From assembly GCF_030247195.1 (NCBI RefSeq), contig NC_080670.1:42455524-42519523 (forward strand): a stretch of DNA of 64,000 nucleotides, written 5' to 3'. A model generated the notes under the pieces. That model was not told the origin of the DNA. It saw only the letters and a program-made list of their open reading frames with translations, and did no database searches. Every line of letters starts with the position of its first letter. Positions within the stretch are counted from its first letter, which is position 1. Source of the stretch: Topomyia yanbarensis (Eukaryota; Arthropoda; Insecta; Diptera; Culicidae). Positions 10,296 to 20,598 of this stretch are shown piece after piece. A program made the position numbers and the translations under genes.

Positions 10296-11354
10296 CACTA
10301 ATAGAATATATTCGTAAATCGCTAGGAATTAATTTCGTACAAACAACTTTCATAAAATATACGAATTTTTCGTACATATGATGAATCGTTCGTAGTTCTA
10401 TCGAAACACTTTTGTTTTTTATTACGAGTTTTTCGTGAAAACCACGAAATGTTTTTCGTTAGCTTATTACGAAACAGCTTCATTCAGCAAACGAGTCGTT
10501 CGCTGTTATATATGAATATCTTTATAATATTTACGAGCACCATTCGTCAAACCGTCCACGTCAAAAGAGCAATATGGAGCCATTGTTGCTATTCGTCAGA
10601 TAATTGTTGTTGTCTGACTATTTAGTAGTCGTAGTCGTGTCCGCCGGTTGCAGGAAGATTTCCAGAACCTCTTTCGCTTCCAGTTGATTCAGAATCTGGA
10701 GCAGTACAGAATCAGTTGAGCCGTCGCGAACTGCTCATTGATTTTGTATGAATAATTTTGAGTTTTTCTCTGCCAGAGCGATATCGGTGTTGTCAAACAT
10801 CGATCCTAAAAGATAAAATGCGACCAACAAATTCGTTTGTAATATACATAAACGTTTATTAAAATAAACGAAAATTTCGTTCATCAAGCGGCCATTTCTT
10901 CGAATCACAATAAAATCGTATTGGCCAGATCGATTTTTTTAAATAAAAAAAAAACATCGATCTTAAAAGATCGACTGAAAACAATAAGAGGCCAATAAAT
11001 ACGAAAACTTTTCTAAGATAAACGAAAAGATTTCGTGCGACCAACGAAATCGTTCGTAAGTATATTACGAACGATTTCGTTGGTCGCACGAAATCTTAAA
11101 ATAACGTTTATTAAAATAAACAAAACATTTCATTTCATTCACGAAAAATAATGTCGTTATCAACGATATCATTCGTGCAGTGTACATTAAATGTGTAAAA
11201 TTTACGAAAGCTTTCGCTCACCATACGGCCTTCTTGTTCATGAAATGAACGAAACTTACTATTTACAATGCACGAAAATACTTCGTTGCAGAAAACAACG
11301 AATGAATTCGTGCATTGCATGATTTATTATATTCACGAATTTATGTTATCAGTG
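10296..11354. mobile_element. CACTA-like element, 1.06 kb, palindrome-rich
   Basis: The ends match CACTRATARMATAWATTCGT in inverted orientation, 19 of 24 positions. Copy 2 of the R1 element is uninterrupted at this point (CCCCACCGTACATCCC near 59415). The interior is packed with TTCGT/ACGAA motifs, including a perfect 33-bp-arm palindrome at 11027-11097. CACTR ends and repeated subterminal motifs suggest the EnSpm/CACTA superfamily. Flanking bases are CA on both sides, so any TSD is short. No transposase is seen. Confidence 0.7.
11027..11097. repeat. Perfect palindrome with 33-bp arms
   Basis: Arms such as TTTCGTGCGACCAACGAAAT and their exact complement surround a 5-bp centre, GTATA. It lies within the CACTA-like element. 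The perfect match suggests recent formation or gene conversion, or a function in transposition. Confidence 0.92.
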
Positions 11355-12142
11355 CATCTTACATCCCATTCCAAAGTGTTTGACAGAGAATGGAGCCCTG
11401 AGTAACGCCCGCTGCGACTCGCATTGCCTTCTGCCCTTTTGTTCGTCTGGTACAGCAGTGCTCTACTCTGGAAGTAGCTCTTCAGGATCTGGCTCATTCT
11501 TTTATGCCACGCTGCGGCATTGGTCTATTCGAGGCTGGATGGCCCGGTGACTTCCCTGACTTTGGCAGCAACATCAGTTTCTGCACCTTCCTCATTTTGG
11601 GGATTACTATCGTCTAAAGACTTCAGCAGTAGCATCATAAACATGTCCGGATATGCCAGGATCGCAGCTTTCAGCGCCGCTGTTGGTATTCCATCCGGAC
11701 CAGGGGTTTTCTTTGATTTTAGTCACATCGACGCGTCTTTGAGCTCGTCGTTAGTCACTTGCCACTCGACTGTGTTACCTCCTTCTTCTTCGCCGTACGG
11801 TATCGGTGACCAGGTGGTTGAATCGTGATTCGGGAAGAGACCCTCAACGATTATCTTTAGCTTACCCGGGCATATTTCAGCTGGTGTCGACGGACCCTCA
11901 TCTTCGTCATGACGACTCAGTACGCGTCCCCCAGGGACTGGCGTTTATTTCTCAGCACAGCTACTTATGGCAATTGGCTTGCTAAGCTTGATCTCCTGTT
12001 TTAAAGAGTCCCTACCTTCTAGATACGTCGCTTGCGCTCCTCTCTCACTCTCCGGTCTTGCGCTCTGAGCCCGCCTTCTGGATCTAAGACAAGCAGCGTA
12101 TAGCATACTGAGTTACTCATTTAACCAGTAAGCTGCACGCCG

Positions 12143-13008
12143 CACAGTGGCTGGAGGCTGGCCAAAACCTCAAAAATTTATTTTTGAAATATTGATATTT
12201 TTTATTTTTCCTAGATTTCTCATGTATTGAATGATGGATATTCAAAATTTTATGATCATTGGATAAGAACACGATTTTTAACATGAGTTTAAACGTAGCA
12301 AAGTCCGGACTTTTTAATGATTTTCATTTCCGAAACCACCATTGCTCTGTTCACTTCAAATGCATGTTGCTCTTTTGATTTTGGTCCGATTTTAGCACTA
12401 CTAGTTTCATTGTGTAGAGGAACGAAAGAGCTTGGTTAGTGAATAAAATACATTTGATATATTTGCTTGGAACTATGACTTTTTAGTTTAAATAGGTTTG
12501 AGGTGGTCAGATCAAAAATACATTTTCCACTAATGTATTCTGTACAAATTTCGGAATAATTTCGGAACGGTCACATAGTATACATTCTATGGTAAATAAC
12601 CTCTATTTTTCGAATATCATGGTCTCGTTCTGCGCCTAGGTGCGCAAAAAGGTTTAAGGAGATTTTGAAGCTTTGTTGCTGATATGGCGGCGCATGGTGT
12701 TTTGTGTTAAATAGTTAGACAATCTACAGTAAATCAACACGTTATACAATGGATTTAAAGTAATGTTCTTCATTTTTTATGATATTGCTGACATTGGTGA
12801 ACAGTAACGGAAAATCTATCATGAAAACGGGATCATAGTTATAAGAAAGGTTCAATGACACTGTATGGAAAAATGTATTTAATATTTTACGACTTTTGAC
12901 ATCAAAAATGAGCTCAGCATCTCAAAATTAGCTTAAATTGTGATTTTCAGCCAAATTAAGTAACATTTGAGGTTTTGTCCGACTTTTGTTTGAAGACCCG
13001 CCACTGTG
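12143..13008. mobile_element. Transib-like element, copy 1, with 12/23 RSS-like ends
   Basis: The left end is CACAGTG, 12 bp, then CCAAAACCT. The right end, read inward on the minus strand, is CACAGTG, 23 bp, then ACAAAACCT. A 5-bp TSD CGCCG is present at 12138-12142 and 13009-13013. Copy 2 of the R1 host sequence is uninterrupted (GACGCCGTCTAC near 61812), showing the empty site. The heptamer, 5-bp GC-rich TSD and nonamer-like motif fit the Transib superfamily, whose transposase is related to RAG1. The 866-bp interior has no transposase, so the element is nonautonomous. Confidence 0.88.
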
Positions 13009-13754
13009 CGCCGTCTACTACATGGCCCTAGTTTTCGTGACATTGTAACGTCACAAGCCGTCGCAATCCTTCTTGTTAGCCGTCAGCCGTATCAACGTAT
13101 TTGATTCCGTTGTTCGCCGAAGTAACTCAACAAAGAGGTTTTCGTTAAAGGCTTTCGTCTTCGACTTTAGCTTGCCGCCCGTCCTTCTTCGTGCTGCAGC
13201 AGGGTTCCATTGACCGATGCGGTAGCGAATCGCCTGGTGGCCTCTATGGGGATACTTCTCTCACACTCTCCAGTCCATGTTCGCCGTCAGTCAAGGACTA
13301 CAGATTGTAGCGAAATTTCTTTTGGCACGGATATCCGTTTCGTGAACCATTAAGCTCCTAGCTCCTCGCTTCGCCGTGATCTACTCGTTATAGTCCTCGG
13401 CGGTTGAGCTAGCCTCCACAACGTGCCGACAGGTAGGTGTCGAGTCTGCAGCCAATTTTCACCACAAGGAAATTTTTTTACAAGATAACTTTTGCAAATG
13501 AAACTTTGAGAATTTCATTTAAAATATTAGGCATATTTTTGTTTAACATATTCAATTTTTTCAAATTTCTCCAAAATATTTCGGGGGGGGTTTCGTCCCC
13601 AAAACCCCCCCCGCTACTACGCCACTGGTGATTGCGCTGTCAATTTGACGATTTCAATAGCTAATTTTCGGTAAAGTGTCAAATGATTCAACACAAATTG
13701 CTGAACTTTCGGCATCTTTGACTACTGAAACTTTCAGCGCAAATAATTTGGTAT

Positions 13755-15752
13755 GCAGGTGCATAGGGGAATTTGGGTGCGAGGGTGATTTGTAATGTAT
13801 TGTATGGAGGTTGGAAACCGAATCCAGGTGAACTACTGCATACTAGATAATCGACTTGCCAACTGCACTTTGACCTAAATCCGTTAAAAGAGTTTCCTTG
13901 TATTTCGAATGGAATTGAAACGTCAAAAACATAACCAACCATTTAAATTCATTCAGAAGCATACTCAACAACCTAAAAAACGAATCGGTCTTACCCCATT
14001 CTATGAATATCGGTCATCGCACATTTTCGCAGAAGCACATCATCTACCTACATTACCATCTGGTATTTTTTTTGTTGCTCGCATTTAACTTTTTCCGATG
14101 ATGATATGGAGTATGAATAATCAAACACAAAGCTAACGTTCCCATGTTACTGTTACTTCTTTTGTTTTTTTTATAATTTCACATTTAAATATTTCAGGAT
14201 ATGCTTTCTGGGAAAGTCGTGGGGTGTCGGGGTTACCTACAGCTTTGGGTGTAAGTTTGCCTCTTTCATGGCAGGTTTATAGCAAAAAACTTTCTCGGTA
14301 CAATAGTGCACAAGCATTTTTGCCTGCATCGGACATTGCGAAAGATGCAGACTAAAAGCACAGATCATAAGCAAGCTACACAAAACCCCATACGGAGAAA
14401 ATAGTCGCATCACAGCATGTGACTGAAGTGGCAACTTTAGTGAAACCACATTAAAACAACTTGTTATTCGACTGTCACTTAACTAGTTTCTAGAGAGCTG
14501 TTCAACAGTGCTTTGAACGTTACGAGTTCGGCAAAGACTTAATGCAAACTTCACCCTACTACGACAATTATGAACTTTCAGTTTAGGTTGAACTGTACCG
14601 TGTACTTAGAAAACTTCATCGGGAATGTTTTCATTTGGTCGATGGTAAACTGCGAATAGCGTCATTGCTTTAAACAGAAAAACATTAGTAATTCAGTATA
14701 AAAGAGTTTTACTCCTAATTTTGCACCATCCACCGGTTTACTTGGGTTCATCAAATTCAACTAAAATTTGCACAGGTGTTATCAAAAGAACATGAAATTG
14801 AATTGTTTTCCCTACCTGTTTCCCATTCTCGTGTGTTTAAAATGCAAACACATGTTCCCATAATTTACATCCCCAACTTGGATACTAAGTACCCGTTCCC
14901 GAACATGATACACTTGATGATGCTGGTTGCTAGGGCCCACTGCTTGAAAGCTTTCCCCGGTGCGTGCGTGTGTTTGTGTGTGGGCGAAAAGCAAAGTTTG
15001 TTATTTATCGCCATCATGTGATGTGACGCTAGTGAGCTATTTTCATGCCAACCGAAAAGTTTTTTATCGTGTTTCATCTGGGAAACCGGTCACGAATCTG
15101 CTGACAGGAAGCAAGAAGCAAAGAAGTTCCTCTTGGGTAGAGGTATGCGCGTACGTGGGGGAGAGTACACGGCCGGCGCGAACCGTATCCGAAGCCGGAA
15201 TGTTAGATAAAGTTTTCGGATAAAAAAGTCAGGGATCTGGGGAAGGGCCCTGGTAAAAAAAAGATCACGTGGATAGTCGATGGCAAGTTTGGCAGCGAAG
15301 CGTGCAACGCAATCAAAAATAGAAGCTGATATCAGCCGAATGGTTCAGACGAATTAGCGAAATGAAATGTCGATTTTGGTACTAGCATAACGTTCAGCGA
15401 TACGATGAAACAAAGAAGTTCATTTTCGAAGTTTTCTTATGAATTGTTAGCTAAGCGAAAAAGCATGTCATATTTAAATAATAAACGAGCGTTTCAAATA
15501 TATCTTGCACTACACACTTAGATTTAAAAATCTCGGATGTACATCAAAGGAGCGTCACATTTCCCATTCATTTACATTCAAGAACATGTACGCATATGCG
15601 TCGTTCACAATTCCCCTGATTGTCAGCCGAGTTTCACAAAAAAATTCTATCGTAAATTTATTTACGTCAAATATAATTTTTTTCGTGAGTGTGTTGGTAA
15701 ATTATGGAGTAAATGTTACAATATGAGTAACAATGATTTTTTCACCGTAATA
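13755..15752. other. Intergenic stretch, no supported gene
   Basis: Open frames here are short, overlap on both strands and lack recognisable domains. A TATA-like CAGTATAAAAGAG lies near 14694, and a GC-richer patch with GGCCGGCGCGAACCG near 15170, but there is no downstream coding region to make either convincing as a promoter. It could be intron or intergenic DNA of an unseen gene. Confidence 0.4.
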
Positions 15753-15760
15753 CTCTCAAT

Positions 15761-16002
15761 TACAGACACTTTATATAACAGACTAGCGGAGAGAAAAACA
15801 GTAAAACTAGCAACCATGAATGTAAACTGGCATCACGGAAGCTCCCATAAGCTTTGCATGGGCTTCCTCTTGCACTTCCCCTCTCAAAACCCTCATGCTC
15901 GTTTGCCTGCACTTTTTGACAGTCCGTTTGGCTGCACTTTTTGACAGTCCGTTTGGCCGACACTTTTTGACACTTCGCTAGTCTGTGTAGAGAGTGTCTG
16001 TA
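15761..16002. mobile_element. hAT-type MITE, 242 bp, TSD CTCTCAAT
   Basis: The ends TACAGACACTTTATATAACA (left) and TAGAGAGTGTCTGTA (right) are inverted. The complement pair AGACTAGCG / CGCTAGTCT follows inside. Perfect 8-bp TSDs CTCTCAAT lie at 15753-15760 and 16003-16010. The interior carries about 2.5 copies of a 25-bp direct repeat containing TGCACTTTTTGACAGTCC from 15908. A shorter relative is nested in the pogo element at 36806-36920. Confidence 0.88.
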
Positions 16003-16010
16003 CTCTCAAT

Positions 16011-16504
16011 GCTCCCTTTTATAAGTTTCCTCCACCTTCACATCACCGATCAGGTTGATTTAAATTGTACCTCCCTGCTTCAATCACTTTGAATATATAT
16101 CAAACGGAAAAAACCAACCAACCAGTCAGCCTGGAATGTTGAACGGAACACTGACAGGTTTCTCCAAAGACCCGCTACGCCTGAAAGAAAGGTTCGTGTA
16201 CCAACATGTTACGCAATTTACATAAATTTGTTTCTCTTTTCATCGGCAAGGTACTGGTTGACAAGATGCGCTCGCTCGCTGAAGACATCTTCAAAGATTT
16301 ATTGCATGACACGGCTGGCAGTAGGTGTAACACGTGTATTACACATTGAAGCGAAATCAACGCTACCACGTTTATTCTGGACATGCTTTGCAATAATGGG
16401 GACGGGTGGTACTTTGTTTTGTTTGAATCACTCACGCTAAGAACCTTGCGTTCCCAGTGTAACTATATGACGTTATAACGTTGGACTACGGTACAAGCTG
16501 GCCA
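16011..16504. other. Intergenic stretch, nothing recognised
   Basis: There are overlapping short open frames on both strands (16175-16440) without domains, and no terminal repeats. This is the flank of the I-clade element. Confidence 0.35.
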
Positions 16505-16604
16505 TATTAACCTGTTTTTTTATTCAATTCATTTATTTGAAAAGGCACGTTTGCGTTAGCTTAATGGTGCCAATTTTGTTTTGTTTTACATTTTAAATTA
16601 CTTA

Positions 16605-16890
16605 AAACTAGGGGATTTCATATTGATTTTTTTTAATGAAATTAAGGAGATTTTATAGCTATCTTATACATATACACAAGGGGGTAATTTAATTTTCGTA
16701 AGATCAGGGGGGTCATTTAGCTTTTATGGCAATATGGTTTGACATTTTAAGCAGGGAGATTATTGGAGCAAATAATGTTTAACTGAGGGGGAAAAATTAC
16801 AGCTATCTTAAAACTAGGAATAATTAAAGATGATTGACTTTTGTAAAGATTCGAAGGGATTAATTAGAGCTATTTTAATGAAAAGAAAAA
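16605..16890 (-). repeat. Diverged G-rich repeats next to the I-clade element
   Basis: Short blocks with an AGGGGG core followed by ATTTAGAGCTAT-like sequence recur near 16611, 16646, 16679, 16705, 16754, 16785 and 16852. Spacing is irregular, 26-67 bp. They may be part of the 3' untranslated region of the I-clade element. Confidence 0.4.
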
Positions 16891-17349
16891 TGGAGTTGGG
16901 CATTTTCAACGAGATTATGTAGTACAATAGTTAAAACTAGAAGAGACAGTAAGAGCAAAATGCTTCGGGAAGATATTTGGAGTGGGGGGAATGATGGGGG
17001 TAATACTTCTGGGTATTAAAGTCAGGGGAGGGAGGGTGGACAAAGATGATAGGGGGAGAAAATTATAAACTTTTAGTTTCAGGCATCGGGAGATCAACGT
17101 CATAGGTTACTGACTTGGTTCATCAGGAAGAATTATGTACTAGGGCGCCGGGTGGTCCTCCTCGAGTCGGTAGAGGTTCCTCCAGACGATTTCGTAGTAC
17201 GGCTCAGATGCGGATCGGAAAGACGAGTTGTGCGTGTGATGTTCGTACTGTAGGTCGCATGTTTGTTGGCTCATTCGACAGAGATGTTTTGTGTCGCCTT
17301 GGAGTCGCATCAAACCATCGTGGGTGTATGGTACAGTCGGAAGAGGGGA

Positions 17350-18420
17350 CTTCTAAGAATGATAAAAAAAATAAAATGGGGCAGTTAAATTTGTATATTG
17401 ATGGTTTTTAGGTTTGCCAGTACATCTCGAACCGGGACGTTGGTTGGTCTTCCTCGGGCCCGGAGGGTATCCATTAGCCGAGACCTGGCGGAACTGTATT
17501 CGGTGCACGCCCAGACAATGTGCTCGATATCGTGATAGCCGTCGCCACAAGCGCAGATAGCACTATCCACGAGCCCAATACGCCGGAGGTGTTCATCCAG
17601 CGTTTAATGGTTCGCCATGAGTCGGGACATAACACGAATGAAGTCACGATCCACATCCATCCCCTTGAATCAAAGTTTCGTCGATAGTTTAGGGATTATC
17701 GAATGTAGCCACCTTCCTAGATCACCAAGTTTTCCAACTCTCGAGGGTTCTCTGATGAGTAATACTGAAACATTCGCTGAAGCAAATTGGTCTTTCATAA
17801 ATTTCACCTTCTAGAGTACCCACCTAAGCTAAAGAGTACGCCTTCTCGTTGCCCGGAATGGAGCAATGAGAAGGTACCCAAACCAAGGTAATCTGGAAAG
17901 ATTTGTCAGATAAAGCACGCAGTAGCTCCTGTATTTTCCCCAAAAAATGCGAGGAGTGCTTTCCATGTTTCATCGAGCGAATAGCATCAATGGAATTGAG
18001 GCTATCCGAAACGATGAAGTAATGGTATGCGGGTAATGTTTCAATGACTCCAAGGGTACACTGAAAAATGTTTGGAACCATTTGCGGGCGTATGTGGTCC
18101 GGAATCCCAGAAATCTCGTCTTTCATGGATGTGTCGAAGAAAACAGTAGATTCAGATTATGAAATGCATTCGGTTGGGATTGTAAGAAGAAGGATTAATA
18201 TTCTGCGCCACATGGTCATAGTACAAGAACACGAAACGGATCTGAGAATTGAGCTCGATAAGCCCTTCGAAATTTTCAATCACCTCCGGATCAAGATATC
18301 GCATCAAATGAGCAATCAATATGAGAGTTCCCAAAATCGATTTTCCAGTGGGAGAACACCCAACAGGACTTCGAGACTCGTCGTATGAGTCGACTGGACA
18401 CTTTAAGGCGATACGCAAAC
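17350..18420 (-). pseudogene. I-clade ORF2 C-terminal half: post-RT, RNase H end, zinc finger
   Basis: The minus strand encodes, in separate frames, a post-RT segment (18418-18152, ending PSSYNPNRMHF), the end of an RNase H domain (18126-17824) with HYFIVSDSLNSIDAIRS and ITLVWVPSHCSIPGNEKA, and a C-terminal segment (17570-17385) with CACGDGYHDIEHIVWACTEY. HYFIVSDS and WVPSHCSIPGNEKA are the typical RNase H motifs of I-clade retrotransposons. Frame changes and stops separate the parts, so no continuous enzyme can be made. Confidence 0.8.
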
Positions 18421-18538
18421 AACTGGATACTGGATTCTTCGAGTTTGATGAAATGTATGTTCCCAGTGGAGCGAAATCAGAAGCATCCCTATTCCATTAA
18501 CGAAAGTATCGTTGTTTGATACAACCTAATTAGGTCTC

Positions 18539-18912
18539 CTAGGTGGGCACCCACCATGTTCCGGTTATTGTACGAAGAAAGTTACTCTCAAGAAACTTGT
18601 TAAATAAGTTCAACAAGCGTCTTCTGGCAGAGTCTGGCAGATTCTTCAACAAGTTGAATTTGATTCTGTCTGGCCCTGGAGCATTATTGTTACATGATAT
18701 GAGAGCGAGTGAGAGCTCCACCATCGAAAAAATTGTTTCGTTCGCGTTATTGTTACCGTGAGGGGTCGCGATGCGGTAAATCTTCTGTGCCGGGCGGAAT
18801 CCGGACAAACCTTCTTGGCGAAATCGAATATCCAACGAGTTGAATATTTCACGCTCTCGTTAGTAGTGTTTCGGTTTCGCATACACCAGGCCGTGCCCCA
18901 AAGAGTGCTCAT
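18539..18912 (-). pseudogene. I-clade RT N-terminal fragment ending at an internal deletion
   Basis: The minus strand gives STLWGTAWCMRNRNTTNE and RWIFDFAKKVCPDS, then in another frame LALISCNNNAPGPDRIKF and RRRLLNLFNKFLESN, which is the fingers region of I-clade RT. It then jumps directly to FLRTITGTWW, a sequence that in this family follows the RT palm and thumb. The catalytic FADD region is therefore missing. The junction lies near 18570. Confidence 0.8.
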
Positions 18913-18948
18913 CGCTATTTCTCGCGTTAATCCATCAACGAACCGGCG

Positions 18949-19655
18949 TCAGTAACCACGTTTCTTGGCTTTCATCAAACTCTTCATTAAGTCGCTAGCG
19001 GGTAGTCCATCGTCGCGGTAGGTCTTATACGCGGCAGCTTTCTCTGCGTATACGTCTGAGCACTCTTTGTCCCACCAGGGATTGGGAGAACGTTTTTGTA
19101 TATTCGCGCCGGGTGCTGGCTTAGTCTGAGCTTGATTCGCGCTGTCGAAAATCAAGCCAGTCACAAAACTGTACTCTTCCTCCGGATGAAGTTCTTGAAT
19201 AGATTCGTGGTTGTCGGATATCGCGGCAGCATAGCTCTTCCAATCAATATTTCGTGTGAGGTCATACGAAATATTCATTGATTCCACTGGTCTTGTGCTG
19301 TTGGTGATCGAGACTACGATCGGCAGATGGTCGCTACAGTGAGGATCAGGGATTACCTTCCACGCGCAATCTAACTGTAGCGAGGTCGAGCAAAGGGATA
19401 AATCTAATGCACTTGGGCGCGCTGGTGGGGGAGGAATCCGTGTCATTTCACCCGTGTTTAGAATCGTTATATTGAAGTTGTCGCAAATGTTGTGAATTAA
19501 AGAAGAACGGTTATCATCATAAAGGTAACCTCATTCCGTATCGTGAGAGTTAAAGTTTCCTAAAACTAGTCGCGGTGCAGGCAGGGATTCTATGATGTCA
19601 TGTAGCCGGCGGTGCCCAATCGCGGTGTTGGGGGGAATATATATGGAAGCTATGC
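18949..19655 (-). pseudogene. I-clade endonuclease (C-terminal part)
   Basis: From about 19655 the minus strand reads YIPPNTAIGHRRLHDIIESL, then LVLGDFNSHDTE followed by a TGA where a Trp codon is expected. The open frame 19446-18949 continues with CSDHLPIVVSI, the conserved SDH motif of APE-type endonucleases, and SPNPWWDKECSDVYAEKAAA. The first third of the domain is absent: gag-like sequence runs straight into YIPPN. It nicks target DNA in an intact element; this copy cannot. Confidence 0.82.
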
Positions 19656-20598
19656 AAAGATCTTCGATGTTCTAGGAAGTGCTGGGAGCTCCTTCTCTGA
19701 GTTTAATCCTCCGAGACCAGGAGCTACTTGCTTCGGTATGGTTGCAACACTTCCAAGAGATGTCACATTCAGAGCCCCGTCAAGGGACACCTTCTGGCCT
19801 TTACAAGGAAGTTTAGAAGAGGAAATGTTCCTCCTCTTCCTGTAGCTTCTAAGCACCCTAGTAGTTGTACCCGCGTGACCTTCTTTAGCATGTCTGCGAA
19901 TGAACGCTAGGAACGTTCCGCAAGGGAATGCTTTAGTTTATCCCCGCGTAGTTTGTACGCGGGACATGCCGAGATATCATGTAGACTCTCCGTACAGTAA
20001 GGACACTCCTCAGCATTCTTACTGTACGAGTCACCCACATGATTCTCACCGCATTTTCCACAGCGGGTCTTATTGCTACAATGGGTGGCTGTGTGACCCA
20101 TTTGTTTACACTTAGTGCAATTCATGACCCGCGGTACGAACAGATGCACAGGTAGATGAACCTTGTGCAACAGGATGCAGTTCGGCAAAGCGGTACCAGC
20201 GAAGGTCACCCGATAAGAGTTTGATTGGGGGTATGTATTTGAGCCATCCCCCCGCAACTACTACTAAGCAAGCGCCTGCACTCAAGTATTTTCACTGGCT
20301 GAAGTAAGCGGTCTCTAAAACGGCCAACCCTGTACTACAGTAAATCCTCGCATGTCAAACTCTCATCGGTGACAACGCCTTCAGACTGTACTTTTACAGC
20401 TGGAATACACACATAATAGTCCTTCGTAAAGTGCTCGCAGCAAGCAATATCGTTTGTCTGCTTTGAATTAGTCAACACGAGCCCAACCCTGTCTGAGCGG
20501 ACCCTTCTTATTTCGGTTACAGCCGAGAACCATTCCGTAAGGTCTTTTGAAATCTGAATTAGATTCAGCGATTTTGTTTTGGGCTGAATGAAGACCAC
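19656..20598 (-). pseudogene. I-clade gag-like ORF1 with zinc knuckles
   Basis: The frame 20598-20335 resembles the N-terminal gag region (FIQPKTKSLNLIQISKDL). The frame 20257-19907 holds CTKCKQMGHTATHCSNKTRC, CGKCGENHVG and CPYCTESLHDISACPAY, a run of CCHC-type nucleic-acid-binding knuckles. The frame 19856-19650 is the gag C-terminal tail. Frameshifts separate the three. The product would package element RNA in an intact copy. Confidence 0.78.

Larger units (their letters stand above)
8088..13440 (-). pseudogene. R1-clade non-LTR retrotransposon, decayed copy 1
   Basis: On the minus strand, fragments in order match R1-type ORF2: an endonuclease/RT linker near 11830-12060; a KKAPGPDG-like segment near 11690; the KxxVLLP segment; a degraded GVPQGSILGPTLWN motif near 11380; LNNHVDYTCE near 10000; and the C-terminal LKQLLPSHGCLR zinc-finger region near 9600. 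Stops and frameshifts are frequent. The RT segment between the LLP motif and the PQG motif, which carries the first catalytic Asp in the family, is deleted, as in copy 2. The 3' non-coding part (8240-9080) is tandemly repeated. Three later elements interrupt it. Confidence 0.8.
7952..13627. mobile_element. hAT-type composite element C, copy 1, carrying an R1 element
   Basis: Inverted ends CAGTGGCGTAGTA (left) and CTACTACGCCACTG (right) are each followed inward by a G- or C-run. Perfect 8-bp TSDs GTGATTGC lie at 7944-7951 and 13628-13635, giving hAT superfamily assignment. Between about 60-180 bp of its own end sequence it holds a minus-strand R1-clade retrotransposon (about 8088-13440). The same composite occurs at 54178-62436. 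No hAT transposase is seen. The element was inserted into MITE A and later received a hAT MITE, a CACTA-like element and a Transib-like element. Confidence 0.88.
4959..13753. mobile_element. MITE A, split by two hAT insertions
   Basis: Three pieces (4959-5070, 7849-7951 and 13636-13753) join into an element of about 333 bp resembling A' at 4424-4734. The left piece has ACACCAAAC and CAACTGAAAGTTTCAAC. The right piece has CTACTGAAACTTTCAG and ends in AATTTGGTA. The first break holds element B and the second holds element C, each with a matching 8-bp duplication of A sequence. Confidence 0.8.

Noticed and set aside
14690..14712. TATA-box promoter for a gene around 14.7-15.2 kb
   Set aside because: The TATA-like word has no credible downstream coding exon.
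15537..15944. 135-codon open frame on the plus strand
   Set aside because: It runs into the hAT MITE at 15761-16002 and its tandem repeats, so over half of it is transposon sequence; no domain.
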